NCBI GenBank assembly: GCA_037951165.1
Contig: JBBDHG010000014.1
Span: forward strand, 24,988,501 to 25,052,500
From: Lophius americanus
Lineage: Eukaryota > Chordata > Actinopteri > Lophiiformes > Lophiidae
Direction: 5' to 3'
DNA: 64,000 nucleotides
In this document: positions 52,840-64,000 of the stretch, in pieces
Position numbering within the stretch: position 1 is the first letter of the stretch
How the letters are laid out: each line of letters opens with the position of its first letter
The notes under the pieces: model-generated
Database searches by the model: none
What the model saw: the letters and a program-made list of their open reading frames with translations, nothing else
Told to the model about the DNA's origin: nothing
Made by a program: the position numbers and the translations under genes

Positions 52840-53330
52840 ACTTTGAGATCTGTCGAGTATTTATCATATTTTACTCTCTTAAGGGGAGCAGTTTGTTCGT
52901 ACACAACCTCCTTACCAGTGCTTAGATTTAGTCCAAATTCTGTGCGTATGAATCGGCTTGAGGACATCTATCTTGTAAATGTCATATTTTACTGAAGTAC
53001 TTCATATTTTTACTTCTTTTTTTTACGATAAAGACTGTTCTCCAGAAAAAACTCAAAAAAATATTTCATGGATCATTTTGAAATTTTATACCCACATAGA
53101 CCTCAGTGTGAGGAAGAACTGGATTGATTTTGGGATAGCAGTTGTATGGATCCACAGCTTAGAGAAGCTTTATCGCTGAAAGTATTTGGGCCATAATTGC
53201 TCAACCATTGGTCCCATTTAGTCCAAATTTGGTGCATATGAATGAACTCGAGGAGATCTATCTTATTTTACTCTAATAGTTCATATTTTACTCACTTCAG
53301 GATCTTTTTATACAAAAAGACCTGAAGTGA
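52840..53330 (+). repeat. Unidentified interspersed repeat family, copies c and d
   Basis: There are two head-to-tail units. Each contains a version of AGTCCAAATTTGGTGCATAT, then a GAGGAGATCTATCTT-like block, then a TACTTCATATTTTAC-like block (near 52930-53010 and 53218-53300). The region between carries TATACCCACATAGACC and TGTGAGGAAGAACTGGATTG, which recur at 59.6 kb. Confidence 0.6.
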
Positions 53331-55299
53331 TTCATTCACTTCATATTTAATATTAGGAGGATTGCTTGTACAACGCAGGGGACTGAGGGCTCACGACAGC
53401 ATGGGCCGAGTAATTTACTCTGGACAGTACATCATTTCTTTCTAGAGTAACAGGACGGGGGGAAATAATTCCTGATTATAAAGCTACTGGTCAACAAGCC
53501 CTCACCATGCCAATTAAATGCAATAACTTGATTTTTCCATCTCAATGCTGGCGGTACCGGGCCGTAACCTGTCAGTCAACATTAACTGGGTTGATAGTGA
53601 AGGCTAAGCATTTGCTGTACATGAAATCTATACTAATGAAACGATTAGTTGACTGCACTTGCATAAGTTTCCCCTTCTATCCTGGCTGATTTATGCACTT
53701 CCTGCATCCACATGAAGAATAATAAGGGACTTTCAGTGACAGTGACTAGACAGGCGGGGCGGGACCATCAGAGAGAGATGATGCCTCCATTAGGTCTTAT
53801 TTATCAGGAGTTGCCCCCCTGAAGTAATAACATTTCTGCTGCCTTTGTTGTGGTGCTTGTGGCCTAAAAGCATACAGCAGTAATGATGTTGTGTGTCTGA
53901 CACGATGCCAGTGAAGTGGTCCCATTTCCTTTCGCATGTCACCCAACGCTAAGAATTCTTATCTGCGGCATCACATTGGTGCAGAAATACACACTCTGCA
54001 GTGTACCTAGGGAGACAGGGGAGGTGGCGAGGAAGATGAGTACATCCCTGCAGGTGCTGCACAGCTTTTTCCTTTTTGTGGAGAATTGTTGATTTGAAAT
54101 TTGTTAGTGAGTAAGTAATGTGTCAAAAATGGGCGTTTTTTTTGAAGTTATTTTGATTAATCTTAATCGGTGAACTAAGATTTTTGATCATCTGACTGAT
54201 CTTTATTTTCAGCGCTTCTCGACATCTTCATTATTCGGTCAGTCACACTAAACCACAGACTATAGACTGATCCACACTCTACTGACTGACCCTGTGAGGG
54301 TTTTTGAAACTCACATAGTAGTGTCTCTGTTCACACAACCGCTGCAGTAGCTGGTGTTCTCTCGCTGAGCCAACACAGTAATGCTTTGTTGATGTCAGTA
54401 TGTGTGCAGAGCTAATTCTGTACAAAGACAAGCGGAAGATGAATTAAATAAAGCTTAAAATGAAACAAAAACATGCAAAAAAACACGCCGTCTCAGACCA
54501 AGAACTACGATAAGACTCCAGAGTTTCAATATGCCAGAATGTACTTATGTATTAAACATGAGAAAAAGAAAATTAGCATGAAGGGGTTCAAAAGCTGCAG
54601 ATAAAGCTTTTTGTTTTTCGCTTTACCTGGTCTGTGTTATAATCCTCACTACCTAACAGCGGGTGATTGACAGTCATTAACCCTATGACATGTATCCTTT
54701 ACATGCGCTCTTCTAAGATTGTGTTGATTCTGATGTGGTGGTCACATGGGCCAAAGGTTTCTCTCTTCCACAAAAGCATGCATTGATGAATTTCACCAGA
54801 GCAAAACCCAATCAGGAGGGCTTTTCCATGTCCTTTTTTAGTTGAACTCTTTTCATAATACGTCTTTATTTTCCGCCCCTCCTCCAAAAACAAGAAAGGG
54901 CAGTGGAGAAATACCGGGCTGGAGTCGGCTTAATGCTGCCGAGTCCAACATTGGCGATGTCACATGATCGGCTCTGTTAAAGTTGCTCTGATTCATCAAT
55001 TTGTGGTCTTCCATAAGTATTGACTTATGTCTCCACTTATAAATATAACGAAATGTCCTCATGAAACAGAGATAAAGAAGTAGTTTTGGGTGTGACAAAG
55101 GATCCCGTGGTCCGGTCGTAAAAGGCCTTTAAATGGCAACGCTCTGATTCCTCGGCTTTGAGCAGGTTCAAACGAGTCCAGCACACATTGATATTTAGGA
55201 CGGCGATTGAAGTCTTAAGGCCAGAGGGGTCAGAGGAGAGCAGGGGGTTGACTGGGCCATGAGCTGGCCTACTTGAAGGGACATTTTTCTGCAGCTTTA

Positions 55300-55400
55300 T
55301 TCTCTGCATGAGATCTGCCGTGGATATATAACATATTTTTCTCACATAGTTCACATTTTACTCATTAGGGAGGCTTTCATATGAAAAACACAGTTTTTTG
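55300..55400 (+). repeat. Unidentified interspersed repeat family, copy e
   Basis: This short unit has GATCTGCC, CATAGTTCACATTTTACTCA and a following TTAGGGAGGCTTT. It matches the core of the copy at 53.25 kb. Confidence 0.45.
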
Positions 55401-55479
55401 GGACTTGATTTCCTATTCCGAAGTGGAAACCAAATAGCTTTACAGAAGTTAAGGCACAAAGGCAGTAAAAAACAATAGT

Positions 55480-55990
55480 ATGCATGAAGGAAATGGCACA
55501 GGACCATTTTTGGTTGAAGTGGTGCCAAATCCTGACAAAACTAGGATCTGTTGTCCCAGACAGAAAGGGTATATCCTTGAAAAGTCCTTAATCCTGTGCA
55601 TTGTACAATTCCCCCCCATTCCCCTTTCTGTACGCCTCAAACTAAATGTGAAGTTTGCCCACAGTGTGTCAGTTATGACCATTGACACCAAATTTGGACT
55701 TAATTGGGCCAATGGTTAGGAGGTATGTCCAACTCTTTTTATAAAAGTTAGGTCTCCTCGAGTCGATTCAAATGTACCAAATTTGGACCCAATCATACCA
55801 ACTGTTGAGAAATGATGTACTGAAAAACTTTTTAAAAATGAGGCTCCCCTAGTGTCAGAAATATACAACTGATCTTTCCCAAAATCAATTATTTTCTTCC
55901 TTGCACTAAAGTCGAAAAATAGTGATTTTCTTTTGTATAAAAAGTCCCCCTAGTGAGTAAAACATGAACTACTACAATAAAACCCTACGT
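55480..55990 (-). repeat. Unidentified interspersed repeat family, copy f (two units)
   Basis: Reversed, the sequence contains CAACAGTTGGTATGATTGGG, then TCCAAATTTGGTACATTTGA, and a second TAAGTCCAAATTTGGTGTCA unit. Both match the 53.2-kb copy. It ends in CCCCCTAGTGAGTAAAACATG as in copy a. The adjacent CAGACAGAAAGGGTATATCC block at 55556-55576 recurs at about 7845 and may belong to the same full-length element. Confidence 0.6.
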
Positions 55991-57439
55991 GAACAACAAT
56001 CGGGTCTTTTTTCGACCCGATTCATATGCAACAATACATTTCTGAGTGGCAGGATGTGTGTGATGAAGACATGGTTCTGGATGGATGTGGGTTCTTCTGT
56101 TTGCACTGGTCTGCCGGCATCCAAGGACAAGACAATAATTAAAGGGATAGACTATTGATCCGCTGCACATTAGCAGGAAAGGAACTAGTAGTAGTAATGT
56201 GAATTGGTTCATTTAATTTGGCCTTAAGCCAAGGTCCTCTGCTATCCCAGCCTGTGTTCTCGGGCCCGTGAAGACAGCGGACATGCTACTGTGGTTTCCG
56301 CTCTACAGCAGTCGGGGAAGAGCTTTGAAAATGACTAGTGCCAATCAAAACTTCTTGTTGTGTGGGAGAAACGGCAGCAACCTGCTCTGCTCTCACAGAG
56401 GACTCCCCAGTGGCCCTTTAAGGATGCGGACTCATTGTGTGCTTTCGCTCCGTGTGTGTATTAGGTATTGAATAAGTGACCTTTCTGGTTCGTATGAGCT
56501 CATGGGAAAAGTGGGTGTTTCATACAGGAAGTTAATGCCGTTCCCTCCCCCTCTTTTTCTCCTGCGCCATCTCTCAGTGTAGCCTATGGTCTCCCTTCCC
56601 CTCAAACTCTTCATTCTGTCTTGTTTTGTTTCCACTTTTTTCTCACTTCAAGCCCTCTTGAGTATACTCAACAAACAGTGCTCCTCCCACGCCGCTCCGT
56701 CTCACTTGTGTGAAATCCTGTGAGGCTCGAGAAGCAACGCGAACGATGGAGGATAGCAGACTGTAGAAATGTAAAGGGACCTGTCCTCACTTTAACACCA
56801 AAGCCCCTCGGTGGCTATTTGAGTTCAGCCCCAGAGGTTTGGCACAGGTTAACGCCGTGCTTGTTTGGTGACAGGAAGTGCTCTGCCCCCAGTGAAACGT
56901 CTCTTTTCTTAGATCAGTGCCCTATGCTACACTGCTTTTATCCCTCTAGCGTGTGATGAGGCGGGATGAAGACATCGCCCTCTCCATCTGTCTCTGAACA
57001 AATTTGTTTTGGGGCGTAACTCAAAAATTCATTAAGTGTTTTTTTCATGAAACACATCAAAAATGCTGGAATGGTGCCTTTTGCTATGTGTGACATTCTT
57101 AATTACCGAAATTTCAGCCTTTTCAGGAGATATTTCCCGTTCACACGTATGGATGAAATGTTGATAAAGTAAACATTTTCAAAAATATTCACGGCAGATT
57201 TTTATTTATTTTTATTTCTTCCCTTGTTTTAATCAGATGTCCTAAAGTGGGTGAAAGGACCTGCAAAAATCTTCTCAATGAACTTCACTAAATCCTGCAA
57301 TATTTTTTTGTACGGAAAATGAGGAACATTTGCTTCTTCTTTTCCTCTTTTCCTCTTTTCGAGCGTGAGCAATCATACAACATGCTGAGATGATGACAGA
57401 GAAAGGAAAAAAGATGGAACAAAGCAGACAGGACTTGGA

Positions 57440-57489
57440 ATACGACTAAGTGCATTATAAATTAAATGTATTATTATTATTATTATTAT
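57440..57489 (+). mobile_element. Extreme 3' stub of the same LINE family as 9610-9980
   Basis: AAGTGCATTATAAATTAAAT followed by (ATT)n is identical to the last bases of the LINE 3' end at about 9940-9980. Only some 45 bases of the element remain, so it is a very short 5'-truncated insertion, or one eroded after insertion. Confidence 0.75.
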
Positions 57490-57860
57490 GACTGTGTGTC
57501 ATCATGCATCATACATCTGATGCCTTACTGTGATGGTGAAAAGCTTAGCTTTAACACAATGTGATGAGTTATCAGATGATCACAATCTGTCACCTTCAGT
57601 ACACAGCCGAGAAGGTGACGATGCAAAGTTTCAGGCTGGAAGTGGCTGTGGGCTTGAGGTTTATGTCCTTAATCGACACTCCGACAAGTGGCTCTGATCT
57701 GCTGAGCAAGTCTTCACAATGATGATTCACCTGACAGCTAGACCCCCTCCCCCCCACCGCCTAGAAACACACTGAAACAGTCATCTCATGCTTTAGAAAC
57801 ACCTATCCAGCCTATCTGTGCTGATGCGTTTTTGGTTGTTTGTATTTGTCCATTAGAAAA

Positions 57861-58290
57861 TTAAAACCCCTTGAAGTCCTGCTTTAGTGTTTGGTTGAGC
57901 TCATGTTGGGTCTCTGTTTCTGATTGAAACAAGTGTGCCACTCCACTGAACCTGCTTATAACATGACCCAGTGGCAACATGTGTATGCTAAATAGTAAGT
58001 GGCCAAGGATAGAGCCCTGGGGGACACCACTGATCAAAGGGGCCACTGAGGAGAAGGCATAACCCATCGCTATTGAGAAAGTGCTGTTTGATAAAAGACA
58101 TTTTTTGCCGTTATTAAAACATTTTAGGATGAAGTAACTTGATACAACCAAAACAAAAGTCTAATAAAGGTCAAATATTTTGCTAAAGAGGAGTTTGTCA
58201 TGGATGGAGCCCTGGGGGACACCACAGGTCCAAGGAGGAGGCATTAACCGCGCCTTTTGAAGTTCTGGTCCATAAGTAGGATTCTTTATT
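57861..58290 (-). mobile_element. LINE reverse transcriptase relic, copies 3a and 3b in tandem
   Basis: On the minus strand, 57861-58151 is open and contains SGVPQGSILGHLLFSIHMLP, the reverse transcriptase palm-region motif of L2-like LINEs. A second GVPQGSI block lies about 180 bases upstream on the same strand, near 58205-58225. Both are followed by similar AAGTCTAATAAGG sequence. This suggests a partial internal duplication or two nested insertions. The 96-residue reading frame is not an independent gene. Confidence 0.75.
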
Positions 58291-59559
58291 ATAATGAAGC
58301 CCCTGAGAACTTACAAAAACAGAAATATTTAACATGATGCAACCAAAGTAAGTCTAATAAGGTTGAGCTTATCTAGTTGAAGCTGACCATTTAACATAAA
58401 ATCCACAATTAGATCATGAAATCATTAAAATAAGTCAGATCACATACTTGACCAAATGATTTGTCGTTTTTATTTTCATTTTCAAGTGTCCAAAATTAAT
58501 AAATTCACAGAAAGAACTAAAATACGCACGGAAATATTTTTTTCAGGCCTTTTTTCTTCTTTGAGAAAAGAAAGAATGAGGAAAATGTTTTTCCTACGAT
58601 GACTTATGACACATATTGTTTTGCAGAAACCTGCCCGCTTGAATCCAACATGTTGGATCCAAACTGTGTCTTGCGTTGTGTGAGAGTTGCTCACTGAGTC
58701 TCAGAGAAGCCCTTGAGATCCAAGTCCCGCCACAGCGGTTCACTAACGCAATCATGAAGACAATATAAAGAGCCCAACGCCACCGGGGAGAGAAGAACTT
58801 GCTGGGTGAGACATAGAGTATGGAACAGCAGAGCCTGACAATTAACATACATGTGTCACGCAGTTCTTTGTAAGCAGAGAATCAAAAACCCGACTACCTG
58901 CCCTGTCACAGGTTGCTGGGCTGCTCTTCTGCTCCTGGACTTCTACCTGTCCCCCCAAAATGCAGACATCTTCAAATCGTCTTCGAGTTGGCCGCTAACT
59001 GCTTTTTAACACACGTTGTAATACATCACCATCTGATGTTTTCATCCTGTCCTGCTGCAGCGGCAGGTGGTTCTGTCCGGACTTACACTGATCCAGTTCT
59101 GTCAGCCGCTCAGCCGTCTGCGGCCTCAGAAGAGAAACTGAAAAAAATCCTCCTTCACACCTTTGTAGTGTTTGTACAGAACGGTGAGGCGCAAAAGAGG
59201 CTAAGCAGTTGAGCAGGCTGCGTGAAAAGTCCTTCCTGCCATCTCCATCAGGAGCCAGTGGAAGTGGAACAGTGAGGGGGTCCACTCTCACCGGACCAGA
59301 AGTGGTTCCACGCGCACTGATTTTACAAACCCACTCACGACTATCTCAAGAGATGCTCCACTATCAGTCCACACAAAGTGCATAAAACCAACACATTCAA
59401 GTTATGGTATTGGGAGTTATTGGGAAGTATTATTTATCTGAACTATATGATCGTTTCTCTCAAAATCACTAAAGTCCTTATTCTGCTTTGGAGGGGGAAA
59501 AAAAGCATTTTGTTTGACTGTATTCTAAATCTGTACAGGCTGGCAGATTTTTTTCAAAG

Positions 59560-59790
59560 AAAAACAAATCAGTAACTCAATAAAAGTTTCATGGATAATT
59601 TTCGGATTTTATACCCACATGGACCTTGTCCTCACCTGTGTGAGGAAGAACTTTATTGATTTGGGGAAAGATCAGCGGCATATTTAGTCTAAATTGACCT
59701 TGTTTGAACCGCCTCAAAGAGATCTAACTTGTTTTATTCATATCATAATGTAAGGGTTCATTATTCCTTCACTGGGTGTGATTTGATCGA
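59560..59790 (+). repeat. Unidentified interspersed repeat family, copy g
   Basis: TTTCATGGATAATTTTCGG, TATACCCACATGGACC and TGTGAGGAAGAACTTTATTG line up in the same order as at 53060-53130. AGATCTAACTTGTTTTATTC then matches the downstream core. Confidence 0.55.
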
Positions 59791-61789
59791 TGCTTAAGAG
59801 ATAAAACTCAGAAGAAATATTTAACTGTATTCATCTGCATCATGGAGTCACTATGGGATGTTATCTCAGAGCGTACCGTTGCCTTAAGTCAATATGGACT
59901 GTTTGAGATCAGGCATGTAGATCCAGTAAAAGGATAACCATGGCCGATGATTTCTCATTAGGCATGGCGCCATATGCAGAAGGTAATTAACTGAGCTGAT
60001 GACTATTTGTACCAGCTCAGCATTCCTCTCATTACGACGAAGAACTTTTCAGACCCACCGTTCCCCCTCATTTTTTTTTTTTTTGCTAATTAATCACCCC
60101 AGGATTGGTCTTTTAAAAAAAACGTGATGTTCCCTACACGCCTACACGTATCAACGCTCCTCGCTTTCCTTGAGGCGAGCGACTGGATTTATTCCTTCAT
60201 GTCCCGCTGCGTGAAAACCGATTTATGTATAAATTCAAATGATGCAACATCACAGATGGATCTGATACCTATATGAAGAGTAGGACAGATGAAGAAGACG
60301 TAGAATTCTTTCTTTCTTTTTCTTCCTGTTTGGTGAATGATTTGCACAGGTGCATAATTTATGCGTCACTATTTAGGCCCATAAGATATTTATCGGTCAT
60401 CTCATAGCTATAATGCTAATAGTTTCTCATCAGTTCCTTTCCTTTATCTTAAATATTTCCTTTTAATTGAGTTTGATTTAGTCTGAAGAAATCCACTTGT
60501 ACCTGGCGAGAATGTGACGTTTTTTATTTTTTTCATACATGTGCTACTTCACATATACATTTATTACCTGATTATTACAGATCGCTTGTGTAATCACTAG
60601 TTTCTTGACTTCCCTCTTTGTGTGGTAACTTCACAGACAGTCTGTCTGTGTTCCACATCCAGATACAGAACAGCCTGGCACAAAAAGCTGTGCTGCAGCT
60701 GAGACTCATCCACCAGCCCTGTATTCATGGTGGAACAGGCCTCTAATGTTTTCCCGATGTGAGTGTGCATGTGCTGTGTGTGGGTGGAGGACTGGGATGT
60801 ATGACTGGAATGCTAGAAGGGAACTGAGTGACAGGTTTGGACTTAGTTGTGCAAGGCGGGGCAGGAGAACATCTCGTCTGTGACATCACCGTCCGAAGGC
60901 TTGGCCCGGGCGAGCTGCCTACTGTAGAGGTGGAGTTTCCTTCCTGCTGAGCTGCCGGCGCTGTATATGACCTCTGATGCAGACACGTGAGCTGCGCTGC
61001 AGCTTCATTTTGGCAAGGTTTTGTTCTGGGATCTTTTTGAAAATGATCCACGTCCATATACAACATGTTTGTGTATAACTGTAGCCGCTAATGTTTTTCT
61101 GCATAGCCTCCTGGAGATAAACACGAGTAAAAATACGAGTGTGTCTATGATCCTGATTTTGCCGCTCACAAGCACACACACCCATGATGGCGTTCATGTC
61201 AGCACTGGCCTGTGGAGTTCACTTTTGTTCCTTTTTTTTTTTTTTTTTTACATGCAAAGTTCAACTTGTTGCACAGTCAGTTAGCTCTTTTTCCAAAATC
61301 AATTCACTCCAGCCTTGCAAAGTTGTTCTTCTGTAAAAGCTACGGTAGCTCGCTGTGCGGGTGGCTAATTTATCAGAGGGGAGAACATTTAGGGATCGCT
61401 TACAGGCTACTGTGGAGCATCTGTGTGTCTGGTGTGTGTTTGTTTTAATCTGCAATCCAGATTACATCCAGTTGGTCCCACCGAGTGACAGCTGTCACCG
61501 TCCTTATCATGGAAATATGTCAAGGCACCCGTCTGCTCCATCAGTGGATAAACCCAGAGGCGGGGCGGCAGAATGTCACAACTTTGTTCTTGAAAACGTG
61601 GGAAATGTTCTTACAGCATTTCATTAATTATTTACCATTATTACCAATTATTTTGTTTTATGTAATTGCTAACATATGAGAAACGTGAATGTATGAAAGA
61701 AAGAAATATGGTCATATATAAGAGAGAAAACAAGATAATATAAAAAAAATATTTCAATTAGTTTAGCTCATCTTGAATACTTTTATTAT

Positions 61790-62110
61790 TAGGTAAAACA
61801 TCTGTTTGGGTAAAGCATGTCTTTTGAAAACTATATGTTAATCGACTTATTTTTTGTGTGAGATGAAATTAATTCTTTTAAGTAGTTTAGTAGTTTATTA
61901 GTCCTCACAGGCTTTCATGCGCCCAAAAAAAAACAAATTAGCCCTACTAATCAAATTCTGAAAAAGCGATGGTTGATGCTTCCTCCCCGGTGGCCCCTTT
62001 CCTCTCCAGGGCTCCATTCTTGGCCCTTTTGTGTTGAGCTCACACTTGCTGCCACTGAATCATATTAAAACAGTTCAGTCAAGTGGTCACATTTCTCAAT
62101 GAGGCTGTAT
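61790..62110 (+). mobile_element. LINE reverse transcriptase relic, copy 4
   Basis: A plus-strand frame near 62010-62075 reads PLQGSILGPF and then LLPLNHI, matching the other copies of the block. The flank GGTAAAGCATGTCTTTTGAAA corresponds to TGTAAAGCATGTTTTTAGAA near 18870, so the homology with copy 1 runs over about 250 bases. Confidence 0.65.
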
Positions 62111-62114
62111 TCAC

Positions 62115-62580
62115 CATAGAGGAAGACTTTGGCCCCCGGTCTGATTATTTGCTCATATGTGAACATTTCATGGCAGTGTGAACAGAACCATCGACATGCG
62201 ATCGATCTTCTGCGGTTCTGATTAGGGCCACCGTCATATGCGGTCCTAAAACAGACAAAGGTTGGATTTTTTTGCGATGGAACTTCAGCTTGAACTATCA
62301 GATCAGAATACGTGCAATTTTCACGCCATCTTCTGTCGGCGTCACGACGGAAGAAGACGCCGGCGGGAGAGGCTTTTCACATAAAAACCTCACATTAACG
62401 CTATCAACATCATAATAAACAATTTTACAAGTAACAAATTGTCAAGCCTACTTTTAGTGGCTTCCATTTTGAATCCATATCGACACTGTGCTGCTTGTGA
62501 CGCGTTTGTTTTTGTTCTTTTGCTCTAAAAAGGGAAACTCTGAACTGATCATTAAGACCGGCAGTCTGAACAAAGAGAAC
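62115..62580. mobile_element. Probable MITE related to the 11.8-kb module
   Basis: CCCCGGTCTGATTATTTGC, GCAGTGTGAACAG and TAGGGCCACCGTCATATGCG resemble the GTCTGAT/GGCCACAT/GTGAACAG module at 11.75-11.9 kb. The far end, ACCGGCAGTCTGAAC, could be its inverted end. Borders were not fixed. Confidence 0.35.
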
Positions 62581-63207
62581 ACATTTTGCTATGAATGAAC
62601 ATTTTCAAATGTTCAAAGTTGTGACTCAGTCAGGGCACATATGATTAAGGAATACGTAAGTGCTGATTCAAATGATAATCCGGTCTGCTGCCCAGCCCTG
62701 GTTCCACGTCGAGGATTGAGTGGTGCCATGCGGAGCTCGGCTCGACTCCCACAGCCTGATTCCCGTTAGATTGGATGAAGTCATGGACTAATGTAAGCAT
62801 TATGGGTCATATTACCGGGCGGGACTCAGCCTGGCTTATGTCACACACTTATCGGTAGTCCTCCTGAGTCATGTTTCACTTGCTCGCCCGGCCCTTTGCT
62901 CTTTCTCTGGATCCAGACCGAGGCTACATGCCTGTTAGTGCCGGGCCTGGTGCTGCTAGCGCTGCAAAAACAGCCTCATCTATCAGAGGAAAAGGAGTCT
63001 GAGAGAATCAGCTCAGCCAGAACACAGCTCAGCAGATACTCCTCCCATGAATGTGAAAACAAACCAAAAGAGTGAGGCGCTCACTGTGGCTGCAGGAGGT
63101 TAACAGAGTAGGGAAAAAAGAGTTGAAGACTGGGAAGCTGTAGTCACATGCTGAAACTAGGGCTGGGAAGGTGGTATCGGTGGAAGGCACAAGAAATGCA
63201 AGCAGCA

Positions 63208-63210
<3 letters not shown>

Positions 63211-63285
<75 letters not shown>
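63211..63285. repeat. (CT)n microsatellite
   Basis: A perfect CT array of about 37 units in presumed rras2 intron 1. Confidence 0.98.
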
Positions 63286-63288
<3 letters not shown>

Positions 63289-63559
63289 CAGTCCGGTCAT
63301 TTGAAGGCACCGTGGCACTTTAGTGGTTCACAGTAAAGGGCTTACTGGAGAGAACTTCAGCTGATGACAAAGAATTGGGATGTAGACGATAAAAAGGACA
63401 AAGAATCGGAATCACAAACATCCACATCTATGGATTTGATTCATTTTTCTTATATGGGGCGATCCGTAACCCAGGGATGCATTCAGGGTCACTGCAGGGT
63501 GTACATGTATTTTTCTGAGGTAGTAGCCTTAAATATATAATTCCTTTATTCACTAATTT

Positions 63560-63645
63560 ATTTTCCGGTATCATTTATCCTGCGGGGCTGGAACCTATCC
63601 CAGGTGGCAATTTGGTGAGAGGCGGGGAACACCCTGGAATATAAC
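63560..63645 (+). repeat. Dispersed repeat fragment (CCTATCCCAGC module)
   Basis: GGGGCTGGAACCTATCCCAG, then GTGAGAGGCGGGGAACACCC, matches the same module as at 8.6 and 18.3 kb and is the best preserved of the three. Confidence 0.6.
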
Positions 63646-63719
63646 AGTCATATATAATTCCGAAAAAATAATTTGATTAAAATTCTAACAGTTCAAGTCT
63701 AATAAGAACAAATATTATT

Positions 63720-63985
63720 TTGGTCACTCCTATTAAAATATAAGGCTTAACTGTTGGACGAGAAGTTCTAACAGAACCTCAATCACTCTCACTGGGACAA
63801 GATGTTTGGATAATGAATGGCAGACCAAAATACTAGAGGGAAGCGGGAGATGTAGCCGCTGTCCGCTTATCGGGAGGTCAAAAGGTTGATGGTTCAAATC
63901 CCGGCCCCTGACATGTTTTCCCCATAGAGAAAGGGATGAATCCGGAATCAAAAAATCCCTCTGGCAGACAGATGACAGAAAAGAA
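63720..63985 (+). mobile_element. tRNA-related SINE with pol III B box
   Basis: GATGGTTCAAATCCCGGCC near 63889-63907 is a clear B-box sequence. It is preceded by GCTTATCGGGAGGTC, which resembles the anticodon arm region of tRNA-derived fish SINEs. A long conserved body lies upstream. The element may continue past the window edge. Confidence 0.6.
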
Positions 63986-64000
63986 GCAGAATAAAACCTG

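Larger units (their letters stand above)
40716..64000. other. Presumed rras2 intron 1, repeat-rich
   Basis: No rras2 exon 2 (expected SYFVTDYDPTIEDSY) or other coding exon was recognised. Intron 1 of RRAS2 is very long in mammals, so this is the natural reading. The repeats in it are listed separately. Confidence 0.5.

Noticed and set aside
63880..63960. Possible tRNA gene because of a good B box
   Set aside because: No acceptor stem or full cloverleaf can be drawn. The context is a SINE.

Overview
The window is nuclear DNA of a vertebrate, almost certainly a ray-finned (teleost) fish. Genes are split by GT-AG introns. Spacers carry dinucleotide microsatellites, decayed LINEs, tRNA-derived SINEs and Tc1 and hAT remnants of fish type. 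There is no operon, CRISPR array, phage or other prokaryotic structure.

Three protein-coding genes can be supported. On the minus strand, 20592-21479 (possibly to 21575) is the first coding exon of pde3b, which encodes the membrane-anchored N-terminus of a cGMP-inhibited cAMP phosphodiesterase. On the plus strand, 27656-37265 is a complete copb1 gene (beta subunit of the COPI coatomer). I resolved it into 21 coding exons that sum to exactly 953 codons plus stop. On the plus strand, 40276-40378 is the first coding exon of rras2 (R-Ras2/TC21 small GTPase). It carries an apparent one-base insertion inside the P-loop codons. The order pde3b(-), copb1(+), rras2(+) matches the human 11p15 neighbourhood, except that PSMA1, which lies between COPB1 and PDE3B in human, was not seen here.

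Layout: 1-20.6 kb is most likely pde3b intron 1, with a (GA)n tract, a 62-bp perfect palindrome, a G-rich run, a LINE 3' end and DNA-transposon scraps. 20.6-21.7 kb is the CpG-rich pde3b exon 1 and promoter. 21.7-24.4 kb is AT-rich spacer. 24.45-37.5 kb is copb1, with a Tc1 remnant and an hAT end in its introns. 37.5-39.8 kb is spacer. 39.8-40.4 kb is the rras2 promoter and exon 1, followed at once by a 280-bp GA-rich tract. 40.7-64 kb is probably rras2 intron 1. It is full of repeats: minisatellites with 38-bp and alternating 60/52-bp periods, at least four blocks of one LINE reverse transcriptase, several copies of an unidentified interspersed repeat, and SINEs.

The three genes share no pathway and are kept together by synteny. 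No new biological system was found. The observations most worth checking are the rras2 frameshift, the unidentified repeat family and the palindrome and tandem-repeat structures.
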